This document shows positions 16,899 to 25,401 of a stretch of DNA of 64,000 bases, piece after piece. Each line of letters opens with the position of its first letter. The stretch's first letter is position 1. Below the pieces are notes generated by a model. The model saw only the letters and a program-made list of their open reading frames with translations, ran no database searches and was not told the origin of the DNA. Both the position numbers and the translations under genes were made by a program. Source of the DNA: Streptomyces sp. SDr-06 (GTDB lineage: Bacteria; Actinomycetota; Actinomycetes; Streptomycetales; Streptomycetaceae); the NCBI RefSeq assembly GCF_003324565.1, contig NZ_QOLA01000008.1, forward strand, positions 1 to 64,000, read 5' to 3'.

Positions 16899-17974
16899 GC
16901 CGTTGATCCCCGCACGGCCAGGGCGACGGGCAGGTCCCCGGTGTCGGGCTCCCGGCCCTCCAGGACGGCGAGCAGCGCCGCCATGCCGCGCGCCCCGACC
17001 TGCTCGGCGGGCAGCGCCAGCGTGGTCAGCTCCGGCTCCAGGGCGTTGGCGAGGGTGAGACCGTCGAAACCCGTGACGGACACGTCGTCCGGGACGCGCA
17101 GCCCGAGCCGGCGGGCGGCCTTGCAGGCGCCCGCCGCGAGGAAGTCGTCGTCGCACACCAGCGCCGTCGGCCGGGGACCGGGGCCGCGCAGGACCTGCTC
17201 CGCGGCCCGTCGGCCCCAGTCCACGCCGAGCGCCGCCCGGGCCGTGACCAGCCGGGCGTCCGGCACCCCGGCGAGCGCGTCCTGGAGCGCCCGGGCGCGC
17301 ACGACGAACGTCCAGGAGTCCACGTCGGCCGCGATGTGCGCGAAGCGGCGGTGGCCGAGCCCGAGCAGATGCTCCGTCAGGCGCCGTACGCCGTCCGCGA
17401 TGTCGAGGTTGACGTGGGCGACGGGCCCAGGGTCCCCGGGGTCGCTGTCGAGCATCACCAGCGGCAGGTCGCTGCCGCGGATCGAGGCGAGCGCGTCCGC
17501 CGCCATCGAGGAGGCGATCACGCCGTCGAGGGCGGTGCGCGCGGAGTCGAAGGGGTCCCGGGCCGGGCCGATGCCCTCGGGGGAGGGGTAGAGCACCACG
17601 CCGAAGCCGTGCTCGGCCGCGACCCGGGCCGCGCCCGCGTAGACCTGGGCGAAGAACTCACTGGTCATGGCGGGCACCACCAGGAGTGCCGTGCGGGTGC
17701 GGCCGAGGCGCAGGCTGCGCGCGGCCAGGTTCGGCCGGTAGCCCAGCTCCCGCGCGGCCGAGCGGACCAGCTCCGCCGTCCGCTCCGAGACCCGCCCCCG
17801 CCACTTGTCGCCGAGGACCAGCGAGACGGTGGCCTGCGAGACACCCGCCGCGCCCGCCACGTCCCGGCTGGTGGGCCGGGACCCGGCAGGCCGCCCGGAC
17901 ATCGCGGCGCGGGCCGCGCGCACTCCCGTACGGGCCGCGACCGGCGTGGACTCCGGGCTCTCCGGGCTGGTCAC
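16880..17974 (-). CDS. LacI-family transcriptional regulator
   Basis: 364 residues from GTG 17974, chosen because GGAGGACCT precedes it. The LacI helix-turn-helix is at about residues 36-60 (TSRDVAGAAGVSQATVSLVL) with the hinge helix at NLAARSL, followed by a periplasmic-binding-like effector domain (LGYRPN, LLVVPAM, FDGLTLANALEPELTTL). A sugar or sugar-like effector is usual for the family. It diverges from the MFS transporter gene across a short region with an inverted repeat, so it very likely controls that transporter and itself. The pair is inserted between prcA and pafA. Confidence 0.93.
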   Translation of the reverse strand: MTSPESPESTPVAARTGVRAARAAMSGRPAGSRPTSRDVAGAAGVSQATVSLVLGDKWRGRVSERTAELVRSAARELGYRPNLAARSLRLGRTRTALLVVPAMTSEFFAQVYAGAARVAAEHGFGVVLYPSPEGIGPARDPFDSARTALDGVIASSMAADALASIRGSDLPLVMLDSDPGDPGPVAHVNLDIADGVRRLTEHLLGLGHRRFAHIAADVDSWTFVVRARALQDALAGVPDARLVTARAALGVDWGRRAAEQVLRGPGPRPTALVCDDDFLAAGACKAARRLGLRVPDDVSVTGFDGLTLANALEPELTTLALPAEQVGARGMAALLAVLEGREPDTGDLPVALAVRGSTAAPRPA

Positions 17975-18033
17975 AGGTCCTCCAGGGCGGCTGGTCGGCG
18001 GGCGCGGGGTGGACCCGCGGACTCGCCACATGG

Positions 18034-18060
18034 TACGTATGACGCCGGACGTTATACGTA
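18034..18060. promoter_or_regulatory. Putative operator between the lacI-type and MFS genes
   Basis: TACGTAT (18034-18040) and ATACGTA (18054-18060) are inverted repeats 13 bases apart in the divergent promoter region. The right half overlaps a TATACG that could be the -10 box of the MFS gene, whose ribosome site GAGGGAG follows. Confidence 0.5.
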
Positions 18061-18077
18061 ACACTGAGGGAGTGGTC

Positions 18078-19337
18078 ATGGCGGCGGGATACGCGGAGAT
18101 CCTTCGGACCCGGCATGCCGCGCGGCTGCTCGCGGGGACCCTCACCGGCCGGCTGCCCAACGCGACCGCCGCGATCGCGGTGGTCTTCTTCGTCCGCTCC
18201 CAGGGCGGCGGCTACGCGCTCGCGGGCGGTCTCACCGCCGTGTACGGGGTGGCCACGGCCGTGGGCCAGCCGCTGCTCGGCCGGGCCGTCGACCTGTACG
18301 GGCAGCCGCGCGTGATGCTCCCCGCCTCGGTCCTGTCCGCCCTCGGCATGGCGCTGCTCGCTGTCGTCGGCATCGAGCCGGCGGCCCTCGCCTACGCGGC
18401 GGTCCTCGTGGCCGGGCTCGCCACACCGCCCCTGGAGGGCGGGCTGCGAGCCCTGTGGCCCAGCGTCCTGGGCCGCGAGGAGCAGGTGCACACCGCCTAC
18501 GCCATGGACGCGATAGCCCAGGAGGTGATGTTCACGGTCGGCCCGCTGCTCGTCACCGTGTCCATCGCGCTCTGGTCGCCCGCCACCGCGCTGCTCCTGA
18601 TCAACGCGCTCGGCGTGCTCGGCGCACTGAGCGTCGTCCTGTCCGAACCGTCCAGGGCCTGGCGTTCGGCCCCCCGCGAGGCGCACTGGCTGGGCGCCCT
18701 GCGCTCGCCCGGGCTCCTCGCGCTGCTCGGCTCGTTCTTCTTCGTCGGCCTGGCGCTCGGCGCCATCATCGTGGCCGCGTCCGCCTACGGCGACGACCAC
18801 GGCAGCGACCAGATCTACGGCTGGCTGATGGCCGCCAACGGGCTTGGCGCTCTGCTCGGCGGACTCCTCTACGGCGCCCGCCAGTGGAGCGGCGCGCCCG
18901 AGAAGCGCCTGCGGGTCCTCGTGGCCCTGCTGGCCGTCGGCTATCTGCCGCTGGCCCTCGCGCCCGGCGTCCCCGCGATGGCCGCCCTCACCGTGGTCTC
19001 CGGCCTCTTCCTCGCGCCGTCCATCGCCTGCGCGTTCATCGTCGTCGACCGGCACGCGCCGCGCGGCACGGTCACCGAGGCGTTCTCCTGGCTCGTGACT
19101 GCCTTCGGCGTCGGCACCGCGCTCGGCACCGCGGCCGCGGGCCCGGCGGTCGAACTCGGCGGAACCGGAGCCAGTTTCGCGGTCGCGGGCGGCGGCGGCC
19201 TCGCGGCCCTCGTCGTACTCCTCGCCACCCAGCGCGTCCTGGCAGCTCCCAGGGGTCGGCCTGATGTCGCCGGAGTTGACGAAAATGATCGAAACCGTGC
19301 CGTCGAACCCGGTTTCAGCTCAGGCCATCAGGCGTAA
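18078..19337 (+). CDS. MFS transporter
   Basis: 419 residues with about 12 predicted membrane helices. It starts MAAGYAEILRTRHAARLLAG, followed by alternating hydrophobic segments and the loop LGRAVDLYGQPRVML between helices 2 and 3, where MFS carriers keep a charged motif. ATG 18078 is placed five bases after GAGGGAG. The gene diverges from the LacI-type regulator, suggesting induction by its substrate. The family gives no reliable substrate; small sugars or drugs are both possible. The stop is only nine bases before pafA, so pafA may be partly read from this transcript. Confidence 0.9.
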   Translation: MAAGYAEILRTRHAARLLAGTLTGRLPNATAAIAVVFFVRSQGGGYALAGGLTAVYGVATAVGQPLLGRAVDLYGQPRVMLPASVLSALGMALLAVVGIEPAALAYAAVLVAGLATPPLEGGLRALWPSVLGREEQVHTAYAMDAIAQEVMFTVGPLLVTVSIALWSPATALLLINALGVLGALSVVLSEPSRAWRSAPREAHWLGALRSPGLLALLGSFFFVGLALGAIIVAASAYGDDHGSDQIYGWLMAANGLGALLGGLLYGARQWSGAPEKRLRVLVALLAVGYLPLALAPGVPAMAALTVVSGLFLAPSIACAFIVVDRHAPRGTVTEAFSWLVTAFGVGTALGTAAAGPAVELGGTGASFAVAGGGGLAALVVLLATQRVLAAPRGRPDVAGVDENDRNRAVEPGFSSGHQA

Positions 19338-19346
19338 TGTTCACTC

Positions 19347-20708
19347 ATGGACCGCCGCATTTTCGGGCTGGAGAACGAGTACGGCGTCACGTGCACGTTC
19401 AGGGGACAGCGCCGACTGTCTCCTGACGAAGTGGCGCGCTACCTCTTCCGCCGTGTTGTGTCATGGGGCCGCAGCAGCAACGTCTTTCTGCGGAACGGCG
19501 CCCGCCTCTACCTCGACGTGGGATCGCATCCGGAATACGCAACTCCCGAATGCGACAACGTGACCGAACTGGTCACCCACGACAAAGCCGGTGAGCGCAT
19601 TCTCGAAGGCCTGCTCGTCGACGCCGAACGCCGCCTGCACGAGGAGGGAATCGCGGGCGACGTCTATCTCTTCAAGAACAACACCGACTCGGCGGGAAAC
19701 TCCTACGGCTGCCACGAGAACTATCTCGTCGCCCGGCACGGGGAGTTCTCGCGGCTCGCGGACATCCTCATCCCCTTCCTCGTCACCCGCCAGCTGATCT
19801 GCGGCGCCGGCAAGGTGCTGCAGACCCCGCGCGGCGCCGTCTACTGCGTCAGCCAGCGCGCCGAGCACATCTGGGAGGGCGTCAGCTCCGCCACCACCCG
19901 CTCGCGTCCGATCATCAACACCCGCGACGAGCCGCACGCCGACGCCGAGCGCTACCGGCGCCTGCACGTCATCGTCGGCGATTCCAACATGTCCGAGACG
20001 ACCATGCTCCTGAAGGTCGGCGCCACCGACCTCGTGCTGCGCATGATCGAGGCCGGCACGGTCATGCGCGACCTCACCCTGGAGAACCCGATCCGGGCCA
20101 TCCGCGAGGTCTCCCACGACATCACGGGCCAGCGCAAGGTGCGCCTGGCCAGCGGGCGCGAGGCGTCCGCCCTCGAAGTCCAGCGCGAGTACTACGAGAA
20201 GGCCGTCGACTTCGTGGAGCGGCGCGGCATCCGCACCGGCACCGTCGACCAGGTCCTCGAACTGTGGGGACGCACCCTGGACGCGATCGAGGCCGAGGAC
20301 CTCGACCGGATCGGCACCGAGATCGACTGGGTCATGAAGTACAAGCTCATCGAGCGGTACCGGGCCAAGAACAACATGACCATGTCGCACCCCCGGGTCG
20401 CGCAGATAGACCTCGCCTACCACGACATCCACCGCCGGCGGGGCCTGTACTACCTCCTGGAGCGCAAGGGCCAGGCGGCCAGGATCTGCAACGACCTGAA
20501 GATCTTCGAGGGCAAGTCGGTGCCCCCGCAGACCACCAGGGCCCGGCTGCGCGGCGACTTCATCCGCCGCGCCCAGGAGCAGCGCCGGGACTTCACCGTC
20601 GACTGGGTGCACCTGAAGCTCAACGACCAGGCGCAGCGCACCGTGTTGTGCAAGGACCCGTTCCGGTCGGTGGACGACCGGGTGGAGAAGCTGATCGCCG
20701 GAATGTGA
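19347..20708 (+). CDS. pafA: Pup-protein ligase PafA
   Basis: 453 residues, paralogous to Dop but without the Dop loop. The ATP/Mg motif FGLENEYG is at residues 6-13 and the catalytic aspartate is D57 in LYLDVGSHPEYATPE. The shared blocks FKNNTDSAGNSYGCHENYL and RPIINTRDEPHADAERYRRLHVI are present. The enzyme phosphorylates the C-terminal Glu of deamidated Pup and joins it to substrate lysines. No strong Shine-Dalgarno sequence precedes ATG 19347. The gene is separated from prcA by the lacI/MFS pair and ends 136 bases before the FKBP lipoprotein gene. Confidence 0.97.
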   Translation: MDRRIFGLENEYGVTCTFRGQRRLSPDEVARYLFRRVVSWGRSSNVFLRNGARLYLDVGSHPEYATPECDNVTELVTHDKAGERILEGLLVDAERRLHEEGIAGDVYLFKNNTDSAGNSYGCHENYLVARHGEFSRLADILIPFLVTRQLICGAGKVLQTPRGAVYCVSQRAEHIWEGVSSATTRSRPIINTRDEPHADAERYRRLHVIVGDSNMSETTMLLKVGATDLVLRMIEAGTVMRDLTLENPIRAIREVSHDITGQRKVRLASGREASALEVQREYYEKAVDFVERRGIRTGTVDQVLELWGRTLDAIEAEDLDRIGTEIDWVMKYKLIERYRAKNNMTMSHPRVAQIDLAYHDIHRRRGLYYLLERKGQAARICNDLKIFEGKSVPPQTTRARLRGDFIRRAQEQRRDFTVDWVHLKLNDQAQRTVLCKDPFRSVDDRVEKLIAGM

Positions 20709-20779
20709 GCCGCCACGAGCGGTTGTGACCGGGGGCCCCGCGCGCTGTCGCGTACGGGGCCCCCGGGCATGCCGGACCC

Positions 20780-20807
20780 TTGTGGGACGGGAGCGGGGCC
20801 GTAGAGT
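20780..20807 (+). promoter_or_regulatory. Promoter of the FKBP lipoprotein gene
   Basis: TTGTGG (20780-20785) and TAGAGT (20802-20807) are 16 bases apart, close to the housekeeping Streptomyces consensus. The GTG start is at 20845 with GAGGA upstream. Confidence 0.6.
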
Positions 20808-20844
20808 GGCCGCTCCGACCGTTCCAGCTACCCCGAGGACCACT

Positions 20845-21855
20845 GTGCGACGCCGACTTGCTGCCGCGCTCATCGTGCCGGCCCTGATGCTCACCGCGGC
20901 CTGCGGAGGAGGTGACGACGCGGCGAAGAAGAAGGACGCGTCCGCTTCGCCCACCGACTCGGCGTCGCAGGCCCCCGCCCCCAAGCCGGTGTCCGACGCC
21001 TCGCCGATGCCCACCGTCGCGGGCGACGCGGGCAAGAAGCCCACGATCACCATCCCCAAGGGCGACCCGAGCGGGAAGTTCGTCGTCAAGACCCTGACCG
21101 CGGGCACCGGCCAGGAGGTCAAGAAGGACGACCTCGCCGTCACGAAGTACACCGGGAAGATCTGGAAGAGCGGCAAGGACCTCGCCGGTTCGTACGATCA
21201 GGGCGGTGTGCCGCAGGTCATCCCGGCGGGCTCGCAGACCTACATCCCGGCGTTCAGCGAGGCGGTGCTCGGCCAGAAGGTGGGCGCCCGCGTCCTGGTC
21301 GTCGCCCCGCCGGCCGCCGCGTTCGGCGCCGCGGGCAAGCAGGAGCTCGGCGTGTCGGGCACCGACAACCTGGTCTTCGTGCTCGACATCGACAGCGTGA
21401 TGCCGAAGAAGGTCGAGGGCACCCAGTCGGCCATCCCGTCCGACCTGCCGCAGATCAAGGCGGACAAGGACGAGGCCGCCACGATCAGCGTCCCGAAGAA
21501 CGACCCGCCGAAGAAGCTCGTCGACCAGGTCCTCGTCGAGGGCAAGGGCGCCGAGGTCAAGAGCGGCCAGACCGTCTACATGCAGTACAGCGGCGCCACC
21601 TGGAAGCCCAACGAGGGCCTGCCCCAGGCGAAGCTGTTCGACACGTCGTGGAAGACCGGCGCCCCGTTCTCGACGGTGATCGGCCAGGGCCAGGTCATCG
21701 AGGGCTGGGACAAGGGTCTGGTCGGCAAGAAGGTCGGCAGCCGTGTCCTGCTGGTCATCCCGCCGGAGCAGGGCTACAAGGACAAGGCCCAGGGCGCGGA
21801 CATCCCCGCGAACTCGACGCTGGTCTTCGTCGTGGACATCGTCGGAGCAATGTAA
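20845..21855 (+). CDS. Lipoprotein with two FKBP-type peptidyl-prolyl isomerase domains
   Basis: 336 residues. The signal peptide ends at the lipobox LTAAC (Cys20). After a Ser/Pro/Lys linker, two FKBP-like domains follow: about residues 85-190, which is divergent (AVTKYTGKIWKSGKDL), and about 225-336, which is closer to the consensus (VYMQYSGATW, FSTVIGQGQVIEGWDKGLVG, ANSTLVFVVDIV). It should assist folding of exported proteins on the outer face of the membrane. GTG 20845 fits both the ribosome site and the signal peptide. The neighbour downstream is a single-domain cytosolic FKBP. Confidence 0.92.
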   Translation: MRRRLAAALIVPALMLTAACGGGDDAAKKKDASASPTDSASQAPAPKPVSDASPMPTVAGDAGKKPTITIPKGDPSGKFVVKTLTAGTGQEVKKDDLAVTKYTGKIWKSGKDLAGSYDQGGVPQVIPAGSQTYIPAFSEAVLGQKVGARVLVVAPPAAAFGAAGKQELGVSGTDNLVFVLDIDSVMPKKVEGTQSAIPSDLPQIKADKDEAATISVPKNDPPKKLVDQVLVEGKGAEVKSGQTVYMQYSGATWKPNEGLPQAKLFDTSWKTGAPFSTVIGQGQVIEGWDKGLVGKKVGSRVLLVIPPEQGYKDKAQGADIPANSTLVFVVDIVGAM

Positions 21856-21895
21856 GACTGTCCCGGTTGCCCATAGCGATAAGTAGGAGCATTAC

Positions 21896-22267
21896 GTGAG
21901 CATCGACAAGCCCGAGATCGACTTCCCCGAGGGTCAGCCGCCGGCGGACCTGGAGATCAAGGAGATCTGGGAGGGCGACGGCGCCGTCGCCAAGGCCGGC
22001 GACATGGTCAAGGTCCACTACGTGGGCGTGGCCTTCTCCACCGGCGAGGAGTTCGACGCCTCCTGGAACCGCGGCACCCCGCTGCAGTTCAAGCTCGGCG
22101 CCGGCCAGGTCATCTCCGGCTGGGACCAGGGCATCCAGGGCATGAAGGTCGGCGGCCGCCGCCGGCTGACCATCCCGGCCCACCTCGCCTACGGCGACCG
22201 CGGCGCCGGCAGCGCCATCGCCCCGGGCGAGACGCTGATCTTCGTCTGCGACCTGGTCGCCGTCTGA
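21896..22267 (+). CDS. Cytosolic FKBP-type peptidyl-prolyl cis-trans isomerase
   Basis: 123 residues, one complete FKBP domain: VKVHYVGVAFSTGEEFDAS, the active-site block FKLGAGQVISGWDQGIQGMKVG, and YGDRGAGSAIAPGETLIFVCDL. There is no signal peptide. It isomerises X-Pro bonds and would bind FK506-like ligands. TAGGAG precedes the GTG start. It is 40 bases downstream of the lipoprotein FKBP gene, probably in the same transcript, and is followed by a strong terminator. Confidence 0.95.
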   Translation: MSIDKPEIDFPEGQPPADLEIKEIWEGDGAVAKAGDMVKVHYVGVAFSTGEEFDASWNRGTPLQFKLGAGQVISGWDQGIQGMKVGGRRRLTIPAHLAYGDRGAGSAIAPGETLIFVCDLVAV

Positions 22268-22310
22268 GACACACCTCGATCAGTCCTGAGCGATCGGACC
22301 TGATCAGAGC

Positions 22311-22347
22311 GAGGGCCCATGCCAGTCGGCATGGGCCCTCGGCTTTT
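22311..22347. terminator. Terminator after the FKBP genes
   Basis: A perfect 13-base-pair stem (22311-22323 with 22328-22340), loop AGTC, followed by GGCTTTT. A second, bulged inverted repeat based on GATCAG/CTGATC lies just before it (about 22278-22306). Confidence 0.88.
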
Positions 22348-22414
22348 GCCCGGGGAGCCCGGAGCGGTACGGTCAACGGTCGTAGCGCACAACGAGAGAG
22401 GGCGTAGGGCATCG

Positions 22415-23365
22415 ATGGCGATTGCCAAGGCCGAGCGGCTGATGAACCTGGCGCTGTGTCTGCTCGGGACACGGCGCGCACTCAGCAAGCGGGAGCTGCG
22501 CGAGTCCATCGAGGCCTATCTCGAAGCGGGGTCCGACGACTCCTTCAACCGGATGTTCGAGCGGGACAAGGACGACCTGCGGGAGCTCGGCCTGGTCATC
22601 GAGACCGTCGAGAACCTCGACGGCGAGACCGGCTACCTCGCCCGCCGCGACAGCAACCGCCTGCCGCCGGTCCAGCTCGACGCCGAGGAGGCCGCCGCCC
22701 TCGGCCTCGCCGCCCGCGTGTGGCAGCAGGCCCGGCTCGCGGGCGCGGCCAGCGGGGCCCTCCAGAAGCTGCGCGCCGCGGGCATGCCGGAGGCCGACAA
22801 TCCGTATGAGCACAGCGCGATCGAACCGCGCATCCCGGTCCACGAGGCGGCCTTCGAGCCGTTGATGCTGGCCTGCCGCGACCGGCGCCCGGTCGTCTTC
22901 GACTACCGCAAGGTCACCGCCGTGCGCCCCGAGACCCGGCACGTCGAGCCCTGGGGCCTGGAGTGCTGGCGCGGCCACTGGTACCTGGCCGGCTGGGACC
23001 GCGACCGGGGTGCCGAGCGGGTGTTCCGCCTCAGCCGCATCTGTGGCCGGGTCCGCTCCCGCGCGGGCGCCTTCACCGCCCCGGTGCCCGACGTCGTCAC
23101 CGTGCGCGAGACCGTCGAGACCTGGGCGGGGGAGACCGCGACCCGCTCGGCCAGGATCCGGCTGCGCGCCGGGGCCGGCTACCCGCTGCGCTCGCGGGCC
23201 ACCTCGACGAGGGAACTCGGCGACGGCTGGGACGAGTTGGAGATTCCGTACGGGCACGGGCTGGACGCCCACCTCGTGGAGTTCGGCCCGGACGTGGTCG
23301 TGCTGGAGCCCGCCGACCTGCGGGCCGACGTGATGGACCGGCTGCGCGCCGTGGCCAAGGGCTGA
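22415..23365 (+). CDS. pafB: WYL-domain transcriptional regulator PafB
   Basis: 316 residues. An N-terminal winged helix-turn-helix (LALCLLGTRRALSKRELRESIEAY) is followed by the WYL domain (about 140-215; HVEPWGLECWRGHWYLAGWDRDRG, with the W-Y-L residues in HWYLAGW) and the C-terminal WCX region. In mycobacteria PafB and PafC form a complex that activates the LexA-independent DNA damage response; the WYL domain senses single-stranded DNA or a nucleic-acid ligand. The gene lies next to pafC, 16 bases apart. The linkage to the Pup genes is conserved although its role is repair rather than degradation. Confidence 0.94.
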   Translation: MAIAKAERLMNLALCLLGTRRALSKRELRESIEAYLEAGSDDSFNRMFERDKDDLRELGLVIETVENLDGETGYLARRDSNRLPPVQLDAEEAAALGLAARVWQQARLAGAASGALQKLRAAGMPEADNPYEHSAIEPRIPVHEAAFEPLMLACRDRRPVVFDYRKVTAVRPETRHVEPWGLECWRGHWYLAGWDRDRGAERVFRLSRICGRVRSRAGAFTAPVPDVVTVRETVETWAGETATRSARIRLRAGAGYPLRSRATSTRELGDGWDELEIPYGHGLDAHLVEFGPDVVVLEPADLRADVMDRLRAVAKG

Positions 23366-23381
23366 GGGGGACCGAACGACC

Positions 23382-24356
23382 ATGGCTGCGAACGCCATCG
23401 ACCAGACGCGGCGGATGCTGTCGCTGGTGACCTATCTGCGCGAGCGCCCCGGCGCCCATGTCGCGGATGTCGCCCGCGCCTTCGGCATCACCGAGGACGA
23501 ACTCATCTCCGACCTGGACGTGCTGCCCATGTGCGGCACGAGCTTCCGCGGCGGCGACCTCCTGGACATCGACACCGACGGCGACCGCATCTGGTGGCAC
23601 AACCCCGACGACGTCGCGGCGCCGCTCAGGCTCGCCGCCGACGAGGCGACCGCGCTGCTCGTCGCGGCCCGGGCCGTCTCCACGCTGCCCGGCCTGCGCG
23701 AGGGCGACCGGCAGGCGCTGCTGCGCGCCACCGCCAAGCTGGAGGCCGCGGCCGGCGAGGCCGCCGGCGCCAGCTCCCGCCTCTCGGTCACCTTCGAGTC
23801 CGAGGGCGGCGTCTTCGCCGAGGTGGACCGCGCGATCTCCGAGCGGCGCCGGCTGTGGGTGAAGTACTACTCGCCCGCGCGCGACGAGCTCACCGAGCGC
23901 GAGGTCGACCCGATCCGGCTCTTCGCCGTCGGTCACACCTATATGGAGGCGTGGTGCCGCCTCTCCGAGGCGCGGCGCACCTTCCGCCTCGACCGGGTCG
24001 CCGAGATCCGCCTGCTGGACGAGGCCTCCGCCCCGCCCGAGCTCGAACTGCGCGACCTGTCCGAAGGGCTCGTCCAGCCCTCGGCCGAGGACCCCGAGGT
24101 CGTCGTCGAGGTCAGCCCCGGCGGCCGCTGGGTCGCCGAGTACTACCCGCACGACAGCGCCGAGGAGCTTCCCGACGGCGGGCTGCGGATCACGCTGCGC
24201 ACCCCCGACCCGGCGTCGCTGCGGCGCCTGGCGCTGCGCCTGGGCCAGGACGGCCGGATCGTCTCGCCGGACGACCTCGCCGAGAGCGCCCGGCGCGCCG
24301 CCCGCGAGGCGCTGGCCGGATACGAGGAACCGCCCGTGCTCGACCACCAGAGCTGA
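23382..24356 (+). CDS. pafC: WYL-domain transcriptional regulator PafC
   Basis: 324 residues, paralogous to PafB. The helix-turn-helix region is RMLSLVTYLRERPGAHVADVARAFGI and the WYL region is around RLFAVGHTYMEAWCRLSEARRTFRLDRV, where the W-Y-L residues are less strict. The WCX end (VVVEVSPGGRWVAEYYPHD) is present. PafC acts as partner of PafB. The start ATG 23382 follows GAGGGGGACC. The stop TGA is 6 bases before the next gene, indicating one operon. Confidence 0.94.
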   Translation: MAANAIDQTRRMLSLVTYLRERPGAHVADVARAFGITEDELISDLDVLPMCGTSFRGGDLLDIDTDGDRIWWHNPDDVAAPLRLAADEATALLVAARAVSTLPGLREGDRQALLRATAKLEAAAGEAAGASSRLSVTFESEGGVFAEVDRAISERRRLWVKYYSPARDELTEREVDPIRLFAVGHTYMEAWCRLSEARRTFRLDRVAEIRLLDEASAPPELELRDLSEGLVQPSAEDPEVVVEVSPGGRWVAEYYPHDSAEELPDGGLRITLRTPDPASLRRLALRLGQDGRIVSPDDLAESARRAAREALAGYEEPPVLDHQS

Positions 24357-24362
24357 GGAGAT

Positions 24363-24626
24363 ATGCGGAACATGTCGGTATTGCCCGGTATTTCCCGTCC
24401 GGTGATCCCGGTCCTCTTCAAGGCGGCCTGCCCCGAGTGCCGCGCCCGCTTCGAGCTCGGCGCACCCGCGCTCCGGCTGGCCATCGGCGCCAGCCGCCGC
24501 ACCACGTTCTACTCCTTCACCTGCCCCGAGTGCGGCTCGGCCGTCCGCAAGCCCGCCGGGGAGCGCATCATCGAACTCCTCACCGGCGGCGGCGTCCGTA
24601 CGCTGCGCCTCCACTCCACCGTCTAG
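24363..24626 (+). CDS. Small zinc-ribbon protein, unknown function
   Basis: 87 residues with two CPEC motifs 32 residues apart (AACPECRARF and FTCPECGSAV), a pattern typical of a zinc ribbon. I do not recognise a named family. ATG 24363 and ATG 24372 both follow GAGGAG (24355-24360); the first leaves a short two- to four-base spacing, the second eleven. It is six bases after pafC, so it is co-transcribed with the regulators. Nucleic-acid or protein binding is a guess from the ribbon only. Confidence 0.75.
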   Translation: MRNMSVLPGISRPVIPVLFKAACPECRARFELGAPALRLAIGASRRTTFYSFTCPECGSAVRKPAGERIIELLTGGGVRTLRLHSTV

Positions 24627-24637
24627 GGTCCGCATCC

Positions 24638-24835
24638 ATGTTCTGGCCGATGACCGCCATCGCCCTCGGGTTCCTCGGGATCGCCGTGCTCGGCGTCCTC
24701 GCCATCAAGGTCTTCGTCGAGGCGCAGCGGCTCGGCCGCCAAGTGGCCGACACCACACGGAAGATCAACCGTGCCGCCGAGGACCTGGAACGCGCCGCGG
24801 TCGACCTCGCGGGCGCCGGGGAAACGCTGAGATGA
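24638..24835 (+). CDS. Small single-pass membrane protein
   Basis: 65 residues. One N-terminal membrane helix (MTAIALGFLGIAVLGVLAIKVF, shown here from residue 5 in part) precedes an amphipathic, charged helix with heptad-like spacing (RQVADTTRKINRAAEDLERA). This shape recalls the DUF948-like proteins, which have a membrane helix and a coiled coil. No Shine-Dalgarno site is obvious. It follows the zinc-ribbon gene by 11 bases and is likely its operon partner. The function is unknown. Confidence 0.7.
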   Translation: MFWPMTAIALGFLGIAVLGVLAIKVFVEAQRLGRQVADTTRKINRAAEDLERAAVDLAGAGETLR

Positions 24836-25046
24836 CCGGTGCGCTCTGATGTCGCCCGATTCGGGGCGGTACGCTGCACAACGCGGGCCAGGTAGCGAGG
24901 CCCGGTCCGCAAACGGGAGTACGCACGGGGATTGCCCAGCGTTCACCCCCGCGCGTTACGATCGCTGCACGTAAGGCGGTCGGACACCAGTCCGCTGCCC
25001 TCCAGCAGCCCCCTATCCTGCAGCCTCGGTGAGAAGGTAAACGCTT

Positions 25047-25331
25047 ATGTTCGGAAGGCTCGGCGCCCCCGAGATCATTCTCATCCTCATCGTCGTCGTC
25101 CTGCTGTTCGGCGCGAAGAAGCTCCCGGACATGGCGCGGTCGCTCGGCAAGTCGGCCCGCATCCTCAAGAGCGAGGCCAAGGCCATGAAGTCGGAGGGCC
25201 AGCAGCCCGCACCGGCCGAGCCGGCCACCCCGGGCGAGCAGCCCCCGGCCCAGCGCACGATCCAGTCCGCGCCCGGCGACGTGAGCAGCGCCCGCCCGGT
25301 GAACGAGCCGACGGACACGACGCAGCGCTGA
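25047..25331 (+). CDS. tatA: Sec-independent translocase subunit TatA
   Basis: 94 residues. A short N-terminal membrane helix (EIILILIVVVLLF) is followed by the hinge FGAKKLPDMARSLG and an amphipathic helix with Lys clusters, then a Pro/Ala-rich tail. TatA subunits polymerise to make the passage for folded proteins with twin-arginine signals. GAGAAGG precedes the ATG. tatC is 70 bases downstream. No tatB gene is in the window; Streptomyces encodes TatB elsewhere. Confidence 0.96.
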   Translation: MFGRLGAPEIILILIVVVLLFGAKKLPDMARSLGKSARILKSEAKAMKSEGQQPAPAEPATPGEQPPAQRTIQSAPGDVSSARPVNEPTDTTQR

Positions 25332-25401
25332 CACCGGGCCGAAGCAGGCGCTGTTCACCTCTGTGACCAAAGTGACCTGCCGCACGAGATGAGGACGTGG
25401 G

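Noticed and set aside
24836..25046. Riboswitch (c-di-AMP or similar) before tatA
   Set aside because: The region has short GC-rich repeats but I cannot find the conserved core bases of a known riboswitch class.
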